Assembly: GCA_003854995.1 (NCBI GenBank)
Contig: RQOI01000406.1
Location: 1-25,120 of the forward strand
DNA length: 25,120 nucleotides
Direction: 5' to 3'
Origin: Candidatus Zhuqueibacterota bacterium
GTDB taxonomy: Bacteria; Zhuqueibacterota; Zhuqueibacteria; Residuimicrobiales; Krinioviventaceae
Below, one piece after another: positions 18,727-25,120 of the stretch; the first letter of the stretch is position 1; the number at the start of each line of letters is the position of its first letter. The translations under genes and the position numbers were made by a program. Below the pieces are notes generated by a model. It was given only the letters and a program-made list of their open reading frames with translations, was not told the DNA's origin and ran no database searches.

Positions 18727-19311
18727 CTACCCTTTAAATGGATGCAGGATGTCTTCGATGATTTCGCACCATATATGAATGACCGTGATATGAATTTCCT
18801 GGATGCGTTGCGAGCTGCCTGACGGCACAATCAGCGCCCGGTCCACCAGCTGCGCCAAAGCTCCTCCGTCGCGTCCCAGCAGGCCGATGGTGCTCATTCC
18901 AACGGACTTGGCGTGCTGCACCGCATTGATCAGGTTCTCGGACCTGCCGCTTGTGCTCAAAGCCACGAGAATATCGTGCGCAGACCCGAGCGCCCGCACT
19001 TGTCGCGCGAAAATATCCCGCATGGCGTAATCATTGCCAATGGCGGTCAGAATAGAGGTATCAGTCGTCAATGCGATCGCTGCGATGGGCGGACGCTCGC
19101 GTCGCAGACGGCCGATCATTTCGGCGGCAAAATGCTGCGAATCAGCAGCGCTGCCGCCATTTCCACAGATGAGCAGTTTGCCGCCCTTTTGCAGCTTTGC
19201 CGCGATGAGAGATGCTGCCTGGTAAATTTGCTCGGCATGCGACTCGGCAAACGCTCTCTGCAAATCCGCACTCTCCTGCAAGTGCGTCCTGATGTCCTGC
19301 AAAGACATCAT
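18727..19311 (-). CDS. gmhA: sedoheptulose-7-phosphate isomerase (SIS domain)
   Basis: Cytoplasmic enzyme that turns D-sedoheptulose 7-phosphate into D-glycero-D-manno-heptose 7-phosphate, the first step to ADP-heptose for LPS core or glycoprotein sugars; 194 residues, the family norm. Seen: the SIS phosphate loop LLICGNGGSAADSQHFAAE (46-64), LSTSGRSENLI (118-128), and SSQRIQEIHITVIHI. His60, Glu64, Gln171 and His179 align with the zinc ligands of E. coli GmhA, which supports the specific call over the related DiaA. The ATG (19311) overlaps the stop of the PHP phosphatase gene as ATGA. The kinase/nucleotidyltransferase HldE and phosphatase GmhB are not in the window. Its presence indicates a diderm envelope. 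Confidence 0.92.
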   Translation of the reverse strand: MMSLQDIRTHLQESADLQRAFAESHAEQIYQAASLIAAKLQKGGKLLICGNGGSAADSQHFAAEMIGRLRRERPPIAAIALTTDTSILTAIGNDYAMRDIFARQVRALGSAHDILVALSTSGRSENLINAVQHAKSVGMSTIGLLGRDGGALAQLVDRALIVPSGSSQRIQEIHITVIHIWCEIIEDILHPFKG

Positions 19312-20123
19312 GGCAGCTTTTGCCTGAAAAGGGAACGCACTTTGTCCATGATGGAGTAGGGCTGCACGCGCAGTGAATCATCGATGAACTCCAGCGGCTC
19401 ACCGATATCGATGGATTCGGCCTTGATCACTCTCTCGGGATTGATCGAAAACAGCAAATCCGCCTTTTCCACGCCCCATTTTTTGCTCACATAGTCATAG
19501 GCTCGCCGCAGCGTCAGCGTCCGTTTCGAAAGATCATGCGCATCGGTGGCGATGATATGCACAACATTGCTGTTCATGAGCTGCTCTGCGACTGTTTTCA
19601 CCTGGCTGCCAAAAATGCCCAGCAAGCTGCCGGCCGTCACCTGCAACATGGCGCCATTCTTCACAAATTCAACCGCTTTCTGTGGTTTGCTCAAGATCGT
19701 GCCGTTTCGCTCCGGATGCGCGATGATGGCCGTGTACTTGGCCGGGAAAAGATCGAAAAATCTCGCTTCGATCGATCCTGGAATCATGCTCATCGGAAAC
19801 TCGATGAGAAAATAACGTCCATTGTTGGCCAATGTCGCCATACGTCTGCTGTAATCAAAGTAGGGTTGAATATAGAGTTCTGATCCCAGGTGCAGTTTGA
19901 TTGATATGCCGGCATCCTCAGCGCGTTGTTTCAGTTCATCGAAACGGGAGACGTATTTCTCGTCATTCAGCAAATCGCTCTCAGAGAGCACATGCGGCGT
20001 TGCAACGACCTCGGTGATGCCGTCTGCCTCCCCTGCCCTGAGCATGGAGAGAGCGGTTTCCCAATCCTCTGCGCCGTCATCCACATAGGGGATGATGTGA
20101 TTATGTGTATCAATCAAATTCAT
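19308..20123 (-). CDS. CpsB/CapC-type PHP-fold phosphatase
   Basis: Metal-dependent phosphatase of the PHP superfamily, 271 residues, similar to CpsB/CapC/YwqE protein-tyrosine phosphatases that control capsule polymer kinases. Metal-binding residues are all in place: His7 and His9 in DTHNHIIPYVDDGAED, His44 in ATPH, Glu82 in GSELY, His136 in IIAHPERN, and Asp194 and His196 in ATDAHD. No cognate BY-kinase or capsule genes are nearby. It is translationally coupled to gmhA by an ATGA overlap, so a role in sugar-phosphate metabolism is also possible. ATG at 20123 has AGGAG about 12 bases upstream, a long spacing. It begins 52 bases after the GGGP synthase-like gene. Confidence 0.88.
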   Translation of the reverse strand: MNLIDTHNHIIPYVDDGAEDWETALSMLRAGEADGITEVVATPHVLSESDLLNDEKYVSRFDELKQRAEDAGISIKLHLGSELYIQPYFDYSRRMATLANNGRYFLIEFPMSMIPGSIEARFFDLFPAKYTAIIAHPERNGTILSKPQKAVEFVKNGAMLQVTAGSLLGIFGSQVKTVAEQLMNSNVVHIIATDAHDLSKRTLTLRRAYDYVSKKWGVEKADLLFSINPERVIKAESIDIGEPLEFIDDSLRVQPYSIMDKVRSLFRQKLP

Positions 20124-20175
20124 AACTTTTTAAAGCTCCTGGCATTCTAACGTGCATCGACTGCCGCTGTCCCAG

Positions 20176-20922
20176 TCATTCATTCATATGCACCGCATCA
20201 GCAAAGGCTCTTATCAATGCCGGATTTGAATCTCGCTCGATGATAGTGCCGGTGACGATGAAATTCGCGCCGGCCATCACTTTTTCGCGCGCTTCATCAG
20301 GGGTTCTGATGCCGCCGCCACAGATGATCGGCATTTCCGTATAACTTGCCACCGCCTGAATGACCTGCTTCGGAACAGAATACTTGGCGCCGCTGCCGCC
20401 CTCGAGATAGACGCATTGCATACCCATATATTGAGCTGCCAGGGCATGCGCTGCGGCGATATCGGGCTTTTCCCGAGGAATCGCGCGCGTGTCACTCATG
20501 AACAAGGCGGATGTGACCGTTCCTGAATCTATAAACATATAACCGGTCGAAATTGTTTCTAGATTAACGGACTTTATCAGAGGTGCAGCGATGACATGTC
20601 CGCCGATGAGGGATTCAGGATTTCGGCCACTAATCACGGACAAAAACAGGATCGCATCGGCATACTTTGACACCTGCAGGGTGCTGCCAGGAAAGATGAT
20701 GAGCGGCAGAGAGCAATTTTCTTTGATGCTTTTGATCGTCTCATCAAAAACGTTGGCCAGCAGTAGACTGCCGCCAACGAGCAGTGCATCGACTCCGGCG
20801 CCTTCGCAGGTTTGCGCCAGCTTGATGGCATGCGCAACATCCTGCTTGTCCGGATCAATCAGCACCAAATAGGCAGCCCCCTTGCTTTTTCGAATTGAAA
20901 GCAGCTGATCAAAAACTTTCAC
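20176..20922 (-). CDS. geranylgeranylglyceryl/heptaprenylglyceryl phosphate synthase family protein
   Basis: TIM-barrel prenyltransferase of the PcrB/GGGPS family, 248 residues. The family joins a polyprenyl diphosphate to sn-glycerol-1-phosphate, the first ether bond of archaeal-type lipids. Seen: LIDPDK (21-26) for Mg and diphosphate, LVGGSL (48-53), FPGS (77-80), SGRNPE (98-103), IPREKPDIA (148-156), YLEGGSGA (172-179), and GGGIR (202-206), the glycerol-phosphate pocket. The length and the IPR.KPDIA segment fit the group II enzymes found in some archaea and in Bacteroidota relatives, rather than the shorter Firmicutes PcrB; this is judged from memory. The start is GTG at 20922 with no close ribosome site, 64 bases after alaS. 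No glycerol-1-phosphate dehydrogenase or digeranylgeranylglyceryl phosphate synthase is visible here. Confidence 0.92.
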   Translation of the reverse strand: MKVFDQLLSIRKSKGAAYLVLIDPDKQDVAHAIKLAQTCEGAGVDALLVGGSLLLANVFDETIKSIKENCSLPLIIFPGSTLQVSKYADAILFLSVISGRNPESLIGGHVIAAPLIKSVNLETISTGYMFIDSGTVTSALFMSDTRAIPREKPDIAAAHALAAQYMGMQCVYLEGGSGAKYSVPKQVIQAVASYTEMPIICGGGIRTPDEAREKVMAGANFIVTGTIIERDSNPALIRAFADAVHMNE

Positions 20923-20986
20923 GCCGGGAAAATCCTTTCAGGTGATATTCACTCGCATCGTATCCTTCGAACAGGTTGATCGATTA

Positions 20987-23602
20987 TCAGCTTGCAAGCT
21001 CATTCATCACATCCTCGACCTTGGACAGGGCTAGCGGCAGCTTTTCAACATCTCTTGCACCCGCCAAGGCCATATGCGGCGCGCCGCCACCTCCACCGCC
21101 GGCGAACGAAGCCACCTTTTTCACGATTTCGCCGGCCTTCAATCCCTTGCTCCGAATGATATCTTGTGTGACAATACAAGCGATGGCCACTTTATCGTCA
21201 ATAACCGCACCGAGGACCGCCACACCCGAGCCGAGACTATCGCGAATGAGATCGCCGTAATGGCGAAGATCGTCGACGCTGCTCGCATGCACCTGAGCGG
21301 CGATATATTTGATCCCGCTTGTCTCCTTCGCGCAATTTAACAGTTCAAGCACGGCACTTTTTGAAATGTCCTGACGAAGCCGCTTGATCTCCTGTTCCAA
21401 ATGCTTGCGTTCTTCAAGCACGCTGCTCAGACGTTCTCTCGTCTCGTCCGGAGTGCAACTCAGCAATTCGGCAACCTTTTCCAGCACGCTGCTGCGCGTA
21501 CGAAAGTAGGTATGTGTTTTCATACCGGTCAAACACTCAATTCGGCGAATTCCGGCGGCGACCGACGTCTCATTCATGATGACGAATCCACCGATTTCAC
21601 CCGTCGCTCGAACATGAGTTCCGCCGCAAAGCTCCTTCGAAAAGTCTTCGATCTCGACCATGCGGACGGTTTCACCGTACTTTTCGCCAAACAGAGCGGT
21701 TGCCCCCTGTTTTTTGGCTTCCTGAATGGGCAATATTTTCCAAACAGTGCGGCGATTTTCCAGGATCTGTTCATTCACGATAGTCTCGACGCGCTCGAGC
21801 TCATCCGGGCGAACGCGCTCAAAATGGGTAAAGTCAAAGCGCAGATAATCAGGATGCACCAGGGATCCGGCCTGACTGATGTGATTGCCCAGGACCTGGC
21901 GGAGCGCTTTGTGCACCAGATGGGTCACCGTATGATTTCGCTCCGTTGCTCGACGCCGCTTGACATCGATCGTTGCGGTCACCAGGTCACCGACTTTGGG
22001 CGCTCCGCCCCCAACGATCTCGCCAAAATGGACGATATGTTCTCCGATAGTTCTCGTATCCGTGACAGTGAAACGCATGTTTTCATTTTCTATCACTCCC
22101 ACGTCGCCGACCTGGCCACCCGACTCGGCATAAAAGGGAGTTATTGACAGCACGAGCTTGCCATCGGCATATTGAACGACATGCGCCTGCGCCGAATCGG
22201 CTGTATAGCCGACAAACTCGCTGCCGCCGCGCGAATCATCAATCTTGATGGTTTGATAAGTGGTCAGTTTCGAGGACCGTTGTCGCTGCTTTTCCATTTC
22301 CACATTGAACTCTGCGCTATCGACGGTCAGATTCTTTTCCTCAGCCATCAATTGGGTGAGATCGAGGGGAAATCCATAGGTATCATGCAGAACAAAGGCG
22401 TCTTTGCCCGGGAATATGGCCGTGCCAGTTTTGTGCACAGCCGCTGCTTTCTGTTCAAAAATCTCAATGCCGCGATCCAGCGTTCGGCCAAAGCTTTCCT
22501 CCTCCGCTTTGATCACGCGAGCGATGTATTCCTGGCGCTCGAGCAGTTCAGGATAGGCCTGGCCCATCTCAGCGGCGAGCGATTCCACCAGCTTGTAGAT
22601 GAAAGGTTCGTGCATGTCGAGCACTCGGCCAAAACGGGCAGCGCGACGCAAAAGTCGGCGCAGCACATAACCGCGTCCTTCATTCCCCGGAATGGCGCCA
22701 TCGGCAATGGCGAATGACAGCGCCCGAATGTGATCGGCGATGACCCGAAAGGCGACGCCCTGTTCGCCCTCCCCATACTCTTTGCCCGTCAGAACGGCTA
22801 TCCGCTCGAGCAGAGGCTTGAAAATATCGGTGTCATAATTCGACTTTTTGCCCTGCATGACGGCAACGAGGCGTTCAAAACCGGCGCCCGTATCCACATG
22901 CTTCGCCGGCAACATGTGCAGAACGCCCGCGGCATCACGATTATACTGAATGAAGACCAAATTCCACAGCTCGATGAAACGAGCGCATCCCGAGTTCACC
23001 TGACAGATATGATCCGGATCCGTCGAATCGCAAAAGCCCTCGCCGCGATCAATGTGTATCTCCGAACACGGACCACAAGGGCCGGTGTCGCCCATCTCCC
23101 AAAAGTTGTCCGTTTTATCGAATGCCAGGATGTGCGAAGGTTCGATATCAGTCTGATTTTTCCAATGGTCGGCCGCTTCGTCATCGCGTGGCACCCCGTC
23201 CGCCTCATTGCCCTTAAAAACCGTGGCGTACAACCTGCTCTTTGGCAGTTTCCACACCTCTGTCAGCAGCTCCCAGGCCCATTCGATCGCCTCCTTTTTA
23301 AAGTAATCGCCGAATGACCAATTGCCGAGCATCTCAAAAAAGGTGTGATGGTAGGTGTCTCTGCCGACTTGCTCCAGATCGTTATGCTTGCCCGAGACGC
23401 GGATGCATTTTTGTGAATCCGCCACTCGCGGATGAGACACCTGACGCGTATCGAGAAAAATGTCCTTGAACTGATTCATACCCGCGTTCGTGAACAGCAG
23501 CGTCGGATCGTCCTGCAGCACCACGGGCGCGCTGGGGACAATGTGATGACCCTTGCTCTTGAAGAAATCTAGAAATGACCCTCGTAATTCGCTGGATGTC
23601 AT
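20987..23602 (-). CDS. alaS: alanyl-tRNA synthetase
   Basis: Charges tRNA-Ala and edits mis-charged Ser and Gly; 871 residues, full length. The class II catalytic domain contains FTNAGMNQFK (37-46), HHTFFEMLGNWSFGDYF (85-101), and GDTGPCGPCSEIH (171-183), then a tRNA-binding region (RGYVLRRLLRRAARFG). The editing domain has the zinc-site residues His557 and His561 in RNHTVTHLVHKAL, plus Cys659 and His663 in CGGTHVRATGEIGGF. The C-Ala/DHHA1 domain ends with FAGGGGGGAPHMALAGA (833-849). ATG at 23602 has only a distant AGGA. The recA-recX-alaS order is also found in enterobacteria. No T-box or other leader motif is visible in the gap before it. Confidence 0.97.
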   Translation of the reverse strand: MTSSELRGSFLDFFKSKGHHIVPSAPVVLQDDPTLLFTNAGMNQFKDIFLDTRQVSHPRVADSQKCIRVSGKHNDLEQVGRDTYHHTFFEMLGNWSFGDYFKKEAIEWAWELLTEVWKLPKSRLYATVFKGNEADGVPRDDEAADHWKNQTDIEPSHILAFDKTDNFWEMGDTGPCGPCSEIHIDRGEGFCDSTDPDHICQVNSGCARFIELWNLVFIQYNRDAAGVLHMLPAKHVDTGAGFERLVAVMQGKKSNYDTDIFKPLLERIAVLTGKEYGEGEQGVAFRVIADHIRALSFAIADGAIPGNEGRGYVLRRLLRRAARFGRVLDMHEPFIYKLVESLAAEMGQAYPELLERQEYIARVIKAEEESFGRTLDRGIEIFEQKAAAVHKTGTAIFPGKDAFVLHDTYGFPLDLTQLMAEEKNLTVDSAEFNVEMEKQRQRSSKLTTYQTIKIDDSRGGSEFVGYTADSAQAHVVQYADGKLVLSITPFYAESGGQVGDVGVIENENMRFTVTDTRTIGEHIVHFGEIVGGGAPKVGDLVTATIDVKRRRATERNHTVTHLVHKALRQVLGNHISQAGSLVHPDYLRFDFTHFERVRPDELERVETIVNEQILENRRTVWKILPIQEAKKQGATALFGEKYGETVRMVEIEDFSKELCGGTHVRATGEIGGFVIMNETSVAAGIRRIECLTGMKTHTYFRTRSSVLEKVAELLSCTPDETRERLSSVLEERKHLEQEIKRLRQDISKSAVLELLNCAKETSGIKYIAAQVHASSVDDLRHYGDLIRDSLGSGVAVLGAVIDDKVAIACIVTQDIIRSKGLKAGEIVKKVASFAGGGGGGAPHMALAGARDVEKLPLALSKVEDVMNELAS

Positions 23603-23747
23603 GGCAAATTCTGCATCCTATAGTTGCGTTATTTGATATGGGAATTCCAAAAGTGACTGGATTGCGGGATACGATGGAAATGCGTGCAGACCGTATCAAT
23701 TTTCGCCGTGAATCCTCACTTTCTACAAGTGCTAATGTACAAAATAA

Positions 23748-23885
23748 TTAGATTTTATCCAAAGCCTGATCAAAACCGCGGATCAAGTCGTTCACTTTTT
23801 CGATGCGAATGCTGATGCCCGTATGAGGCGATTTCCGACAGGCAGTTTCAACAATTGAGCCGGCGCCATCAAGCTCACAACTCAT
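23748..23885 (-). CDS. possible small ORF (45 codons) overlapping the end of recX
   Basis: An ATG at 23885 opens a frame that overlaps the last 11 bases of recX and runs to a TAA at 23748. Upstream, GGAAAG lies at a plausible ribosome-site distance. The product would begin MSCELDGAGSIVE and end GFDQALDKI, hydrophilic, with no membrane segment or recognised motif. The later half reads like a normal charged helix. The overlap could give translational coupling to recX, but 45 codons are short enough to arise by chance, and the first third is constrained by the recX frame. I do not recognise a family. Confidence 0.3.
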   Translation of the reverse strand: MSCELDGAGSIVETACRKSPHTGISIRIEKVNDLIRGFDQALDKI

Positions 23886-24513
23886 CCCATCTTTCCATGA
23901 CATCGTTGACAAGATCCCAGCTAAAGCCTCGCCGCAGCAAAAAGTCGGTGACGCGCTTTCGGGCTTTGTCCTCGTCAAGACGCATCTGTTTCTTTTTATT
24001 TTGGCTGGCGATCTGGCGGGCGACATCTGATTCAGACTGTTCTTTGTAGGCTTGCTCCACGCCTTTATTGATATCCGCTTCATCGATGCCTTTTTGCTGC
24101 AACTCCCGGCGCAAAAGATATTGGCCGCAGGGTCGACTGATCATTCGACTCCGCGCGAACGCAACGGCAAATTCGCCATCGTTGATGAGCTTGAGACGAA
24201 CCAGCTCATCGAGGACCCATTCGATATCTTTAGGAAGGTAGCCAGCCCGTTTGAGGCGGTCGCTCATCTCTTTTCTGCTGCGCGGTCGAGCAGCCAGGAG
24301 CCTGTACGCCTTTTCTTTGGCGCTGCGTCGTCGCTCCAGCTCGAGGATGCGCTCAATTTTTTCCTGTGACAGCGCATCCCCTCTGGCAATTCCCGACTGA
24401 ATCAATACATCCTGATGAATGCCGAATGCGAACTCACCATTCAAAAAAATGGAGAAGCGATATTTTCGTTTCTCCTGCGGTTCGATAGTTGTGATCAGCC
24501 GAGTCTCATCCAT
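23875..24513 (-). CDS. recX: regulatory protein RecX
   Basis: Modulator that binds RecA filaments and usually limits RecA activity; 212 residues, within the family range. It is made of repeated three-helix units: SAKEKAYRLLAARPRSRKEM and DRLKRAGYLPKDIEWVLDEL in the first, LINDGEFAVAFARSRM and RRELQQKGIDEADI in the second, and a third ending RRGFSWDLVNDVMERW. About 60 residues lie ahead of the first unit, which is common in longer RecX proteins. ATG at 24513 follows recA by 45 bases, and a hairpin in that gap may adjust the RecX:RecA ratio. The next gene in this direction is alaS. Confidence 0.93.
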   Translation of the reverse strand: MDETRLITTIEPQEKRKYRFSIFLNGEFAFGIHQDVLIQSGIARGDALSQEKIERILELERRRSAKEKAYRLLAARPRSRKEMSDRLKRAGYLPKDIEWVLDELVRLKLINDGEFAVAFARSRMISRPCGQYLLRRELQQKGIDEADINKGVEQAYKEQSESDVARQIASQNKKKQMRLDEDKARKRVTDFLLRRGFSWDLVNDVMERWDEL

Positions 24514-24526
24514 AATGGATTTTCCA

Positions 24527-24546
24527 GGCGGGATGAATATCCCACC
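24527..24546 (-). promoter_or_regulatory. RNA hairpin between recA and recX
   Basis: On the minus strand, GGTGGGAT and ATCCCGCC form an 8-bp stem with one U-G wobble around a 4-base loop. The pair at the wobble position is a C-A mismatch in a plus-strand transcript, so the hairpin fits the minus-strand recA mRNA best. There is no U-run after it, so it is not a typical intrinsic terminator. In E. coli a terminator between recA and recX allows only partial read-through; this hairpin could have a similar or a stabilising role, which is inference. Confidence 0.45.
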
Positions 24547-24558
24547 CGATCCGTCTAC

Positions 24559-25120
24559 CTATTCTTTTGCCGCCTTTGGCTCGTTGCTTTTATTCTGTTC
24601 CTCGCTTTTCACAAGTGAGAGCTGCTCTCGTACGCGGCGCTCCACCTCATTCATCATCTCTGGATTTTGTTCGAGAAATTTTTTGACATTTTCCCGTCCC
24701 TGACCCAACCGTTCCTCGCCGAAAGAAAACCAGGTTCCCGCTTTATCGATGATATTGGCGCCGACGGCGAGATCGAGCAAATCACCACTCTTCGAGATGC
24801 CCTTGCCATAGATGATATCGAACTCGACTTCGCGAAACGGCGGCGCCACTTTATTTTTGACGACCTTGACTTTGGTGCGATTTCCGATGACTTCGTCGCC
24901 GTCTTTGATCGACGCGATACGGCGAATATCCATCCTGACAGAGGCATAAAATTTCAGCGCGCGTCCGCCGGTGGTCGTCTCCGGGCTGCCGAACATGACG
25001 CCGATCTTTTCACGCATCTGGTTGATGAAAATGACGGAGCATTTTGATTTGCTGATGGCGGCCGTCAGTTTTCGCATGGCTTGCGACATGAGTCGAGCCT
25101 GCAGTCCCATTTGTGCGTCA
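24559..25120 (-). CDS. recA: recombinase RecA, C-terminal part, cut by window edge
   Basis: DNA-strand-exchange ATPase and SOS coprotease. About 186 C-terminal residues are visible and the frame is open to the right edge, so the internal Met at 25110 is not the start. The visible part begins DAQMGLQARLMSQAMRKL, where E. coli RecA has DSHMGLAARMMSQAMRKL. It includes FINQMREKIGVMFGSPETTTGG (the L2 DNA-binding loop), LKFYASVRMDIRRI, KVKVVKNKVAPPF, and the C-terminal domain (GKGISKSGDLLDLAV, FGEERLGQGREN). The C-terminal tail is of mixed charge and less acidic than in E. coli. The Walker A region lies outside the window. It heads the recA-recX-alaS group. Confidence 0.97.
   Translation of the reverse strand, partial: DAQMGLQARLMSQAMRKLTAAISKSKCSVIFINQMREKIGVMFGSPETTTGGRALKFYASVRMDIRRIASIKDGDEVIGNRTKVKVVKNKVAPPFREVEFDIIYGKGISKSGDLLDLAVGANIIDKAGTWFSFGEERLGQGRENVKKFLEQNPEMMNEVERRVREQLSLVKSEEQNKSNEPKAAKE

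Noticed and set aside
21401..22147. Plus-strand open frame of about 250 codons opposite alaS
   Set aside because: The minus strand encodes the alaS editing and C-terminal domains here; the antisense product shows no family features.
23603..23747. Possible T-box or other aminoacylation-sensing leader before alaS
   Set aside because: No T-box sequence, no long stem set and no terminator/antiterminator pair is visible in this short gap; only a 4-bp GTGA/TCAC hairpin.

Overview
The window is a 25 kb stretch of bacterial chromosome of medium GC content. Every supported gene lies on the minus strand, so transcription runs from the high coordinates to the low ones. Coding density is very high: the largest gap between the main genes is about 270 bases, and many neighbours abut or share an ATGA stop/start. 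I recognise 20 protein genes plus one possible small ORF, two good intrinsic terminators, one hairpin and one operator-like inverted repeat. I see no rRNA, tRNA, CRISPR array, insertion sequence or phage gene.

Organism (inference): a diderm bacterium, probably of the FCB group (Bacteroidota, Calditrichota, KSB1 and relatives). The pointers are a geranylgeranylglyceryl phosphate synthase-like enzyme, a BatA-type VWA membrane protein, a secreted protein made of two-component-regulator-type propeller repeats, an orphan NtrC-type regulator, and GmhA of the ADP-heptose/LPS pathway. The subtilisin-like protease carries no type IX sorting domain, which argues mildly against a typical Bacteroidota member. 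No marker here fixes the phylum.

Layout in transcription order. (1) recA (cut by the right edge), recX and alaS, the order also known from enterobacteria, with a hairpin between recA and recX and a possible 45-codon ORF after recX. (2) A GGGP synthase-like gene, a CpsB/CapC-type PHP phosphatase, and gmhA. (3) A tight group of a BatA-like protein, hflX, an NtrC-type response regulator, a secreted propeller protein, and folC. (4) An orphan MalK/UgpC-type ABC ATPase behind a 126-base gap that holds a 9-bp inverted repeat. (5) A gene-expression block: rho, rpmE, terminator, yqhQ (DUF1385), prfA, prmC and an RNase R-type exonuclease. (6) A ferredoxin-NADP reductase-like flavoprotein, a secreted S8 protease with a terminator, and the start of a 2-hydroxyacyl-CoA dehydratase activase cut by the left edge.

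Functionally most of the window is housekeeping: DNA repair, aminoacylation, transcription termination, translation release and its methylation, RNA decay, and folate. The less ordinary parts are the archaeal-type lipid enzyme, the BatA/hflX/regulator/propeller group that lacks any kinase, MoxR or BatB, the PHP phosphatase coupled to gmhA, and the orphan ABC ATPase with its operator-like site. I found no convincing evidence of an entirely new system.
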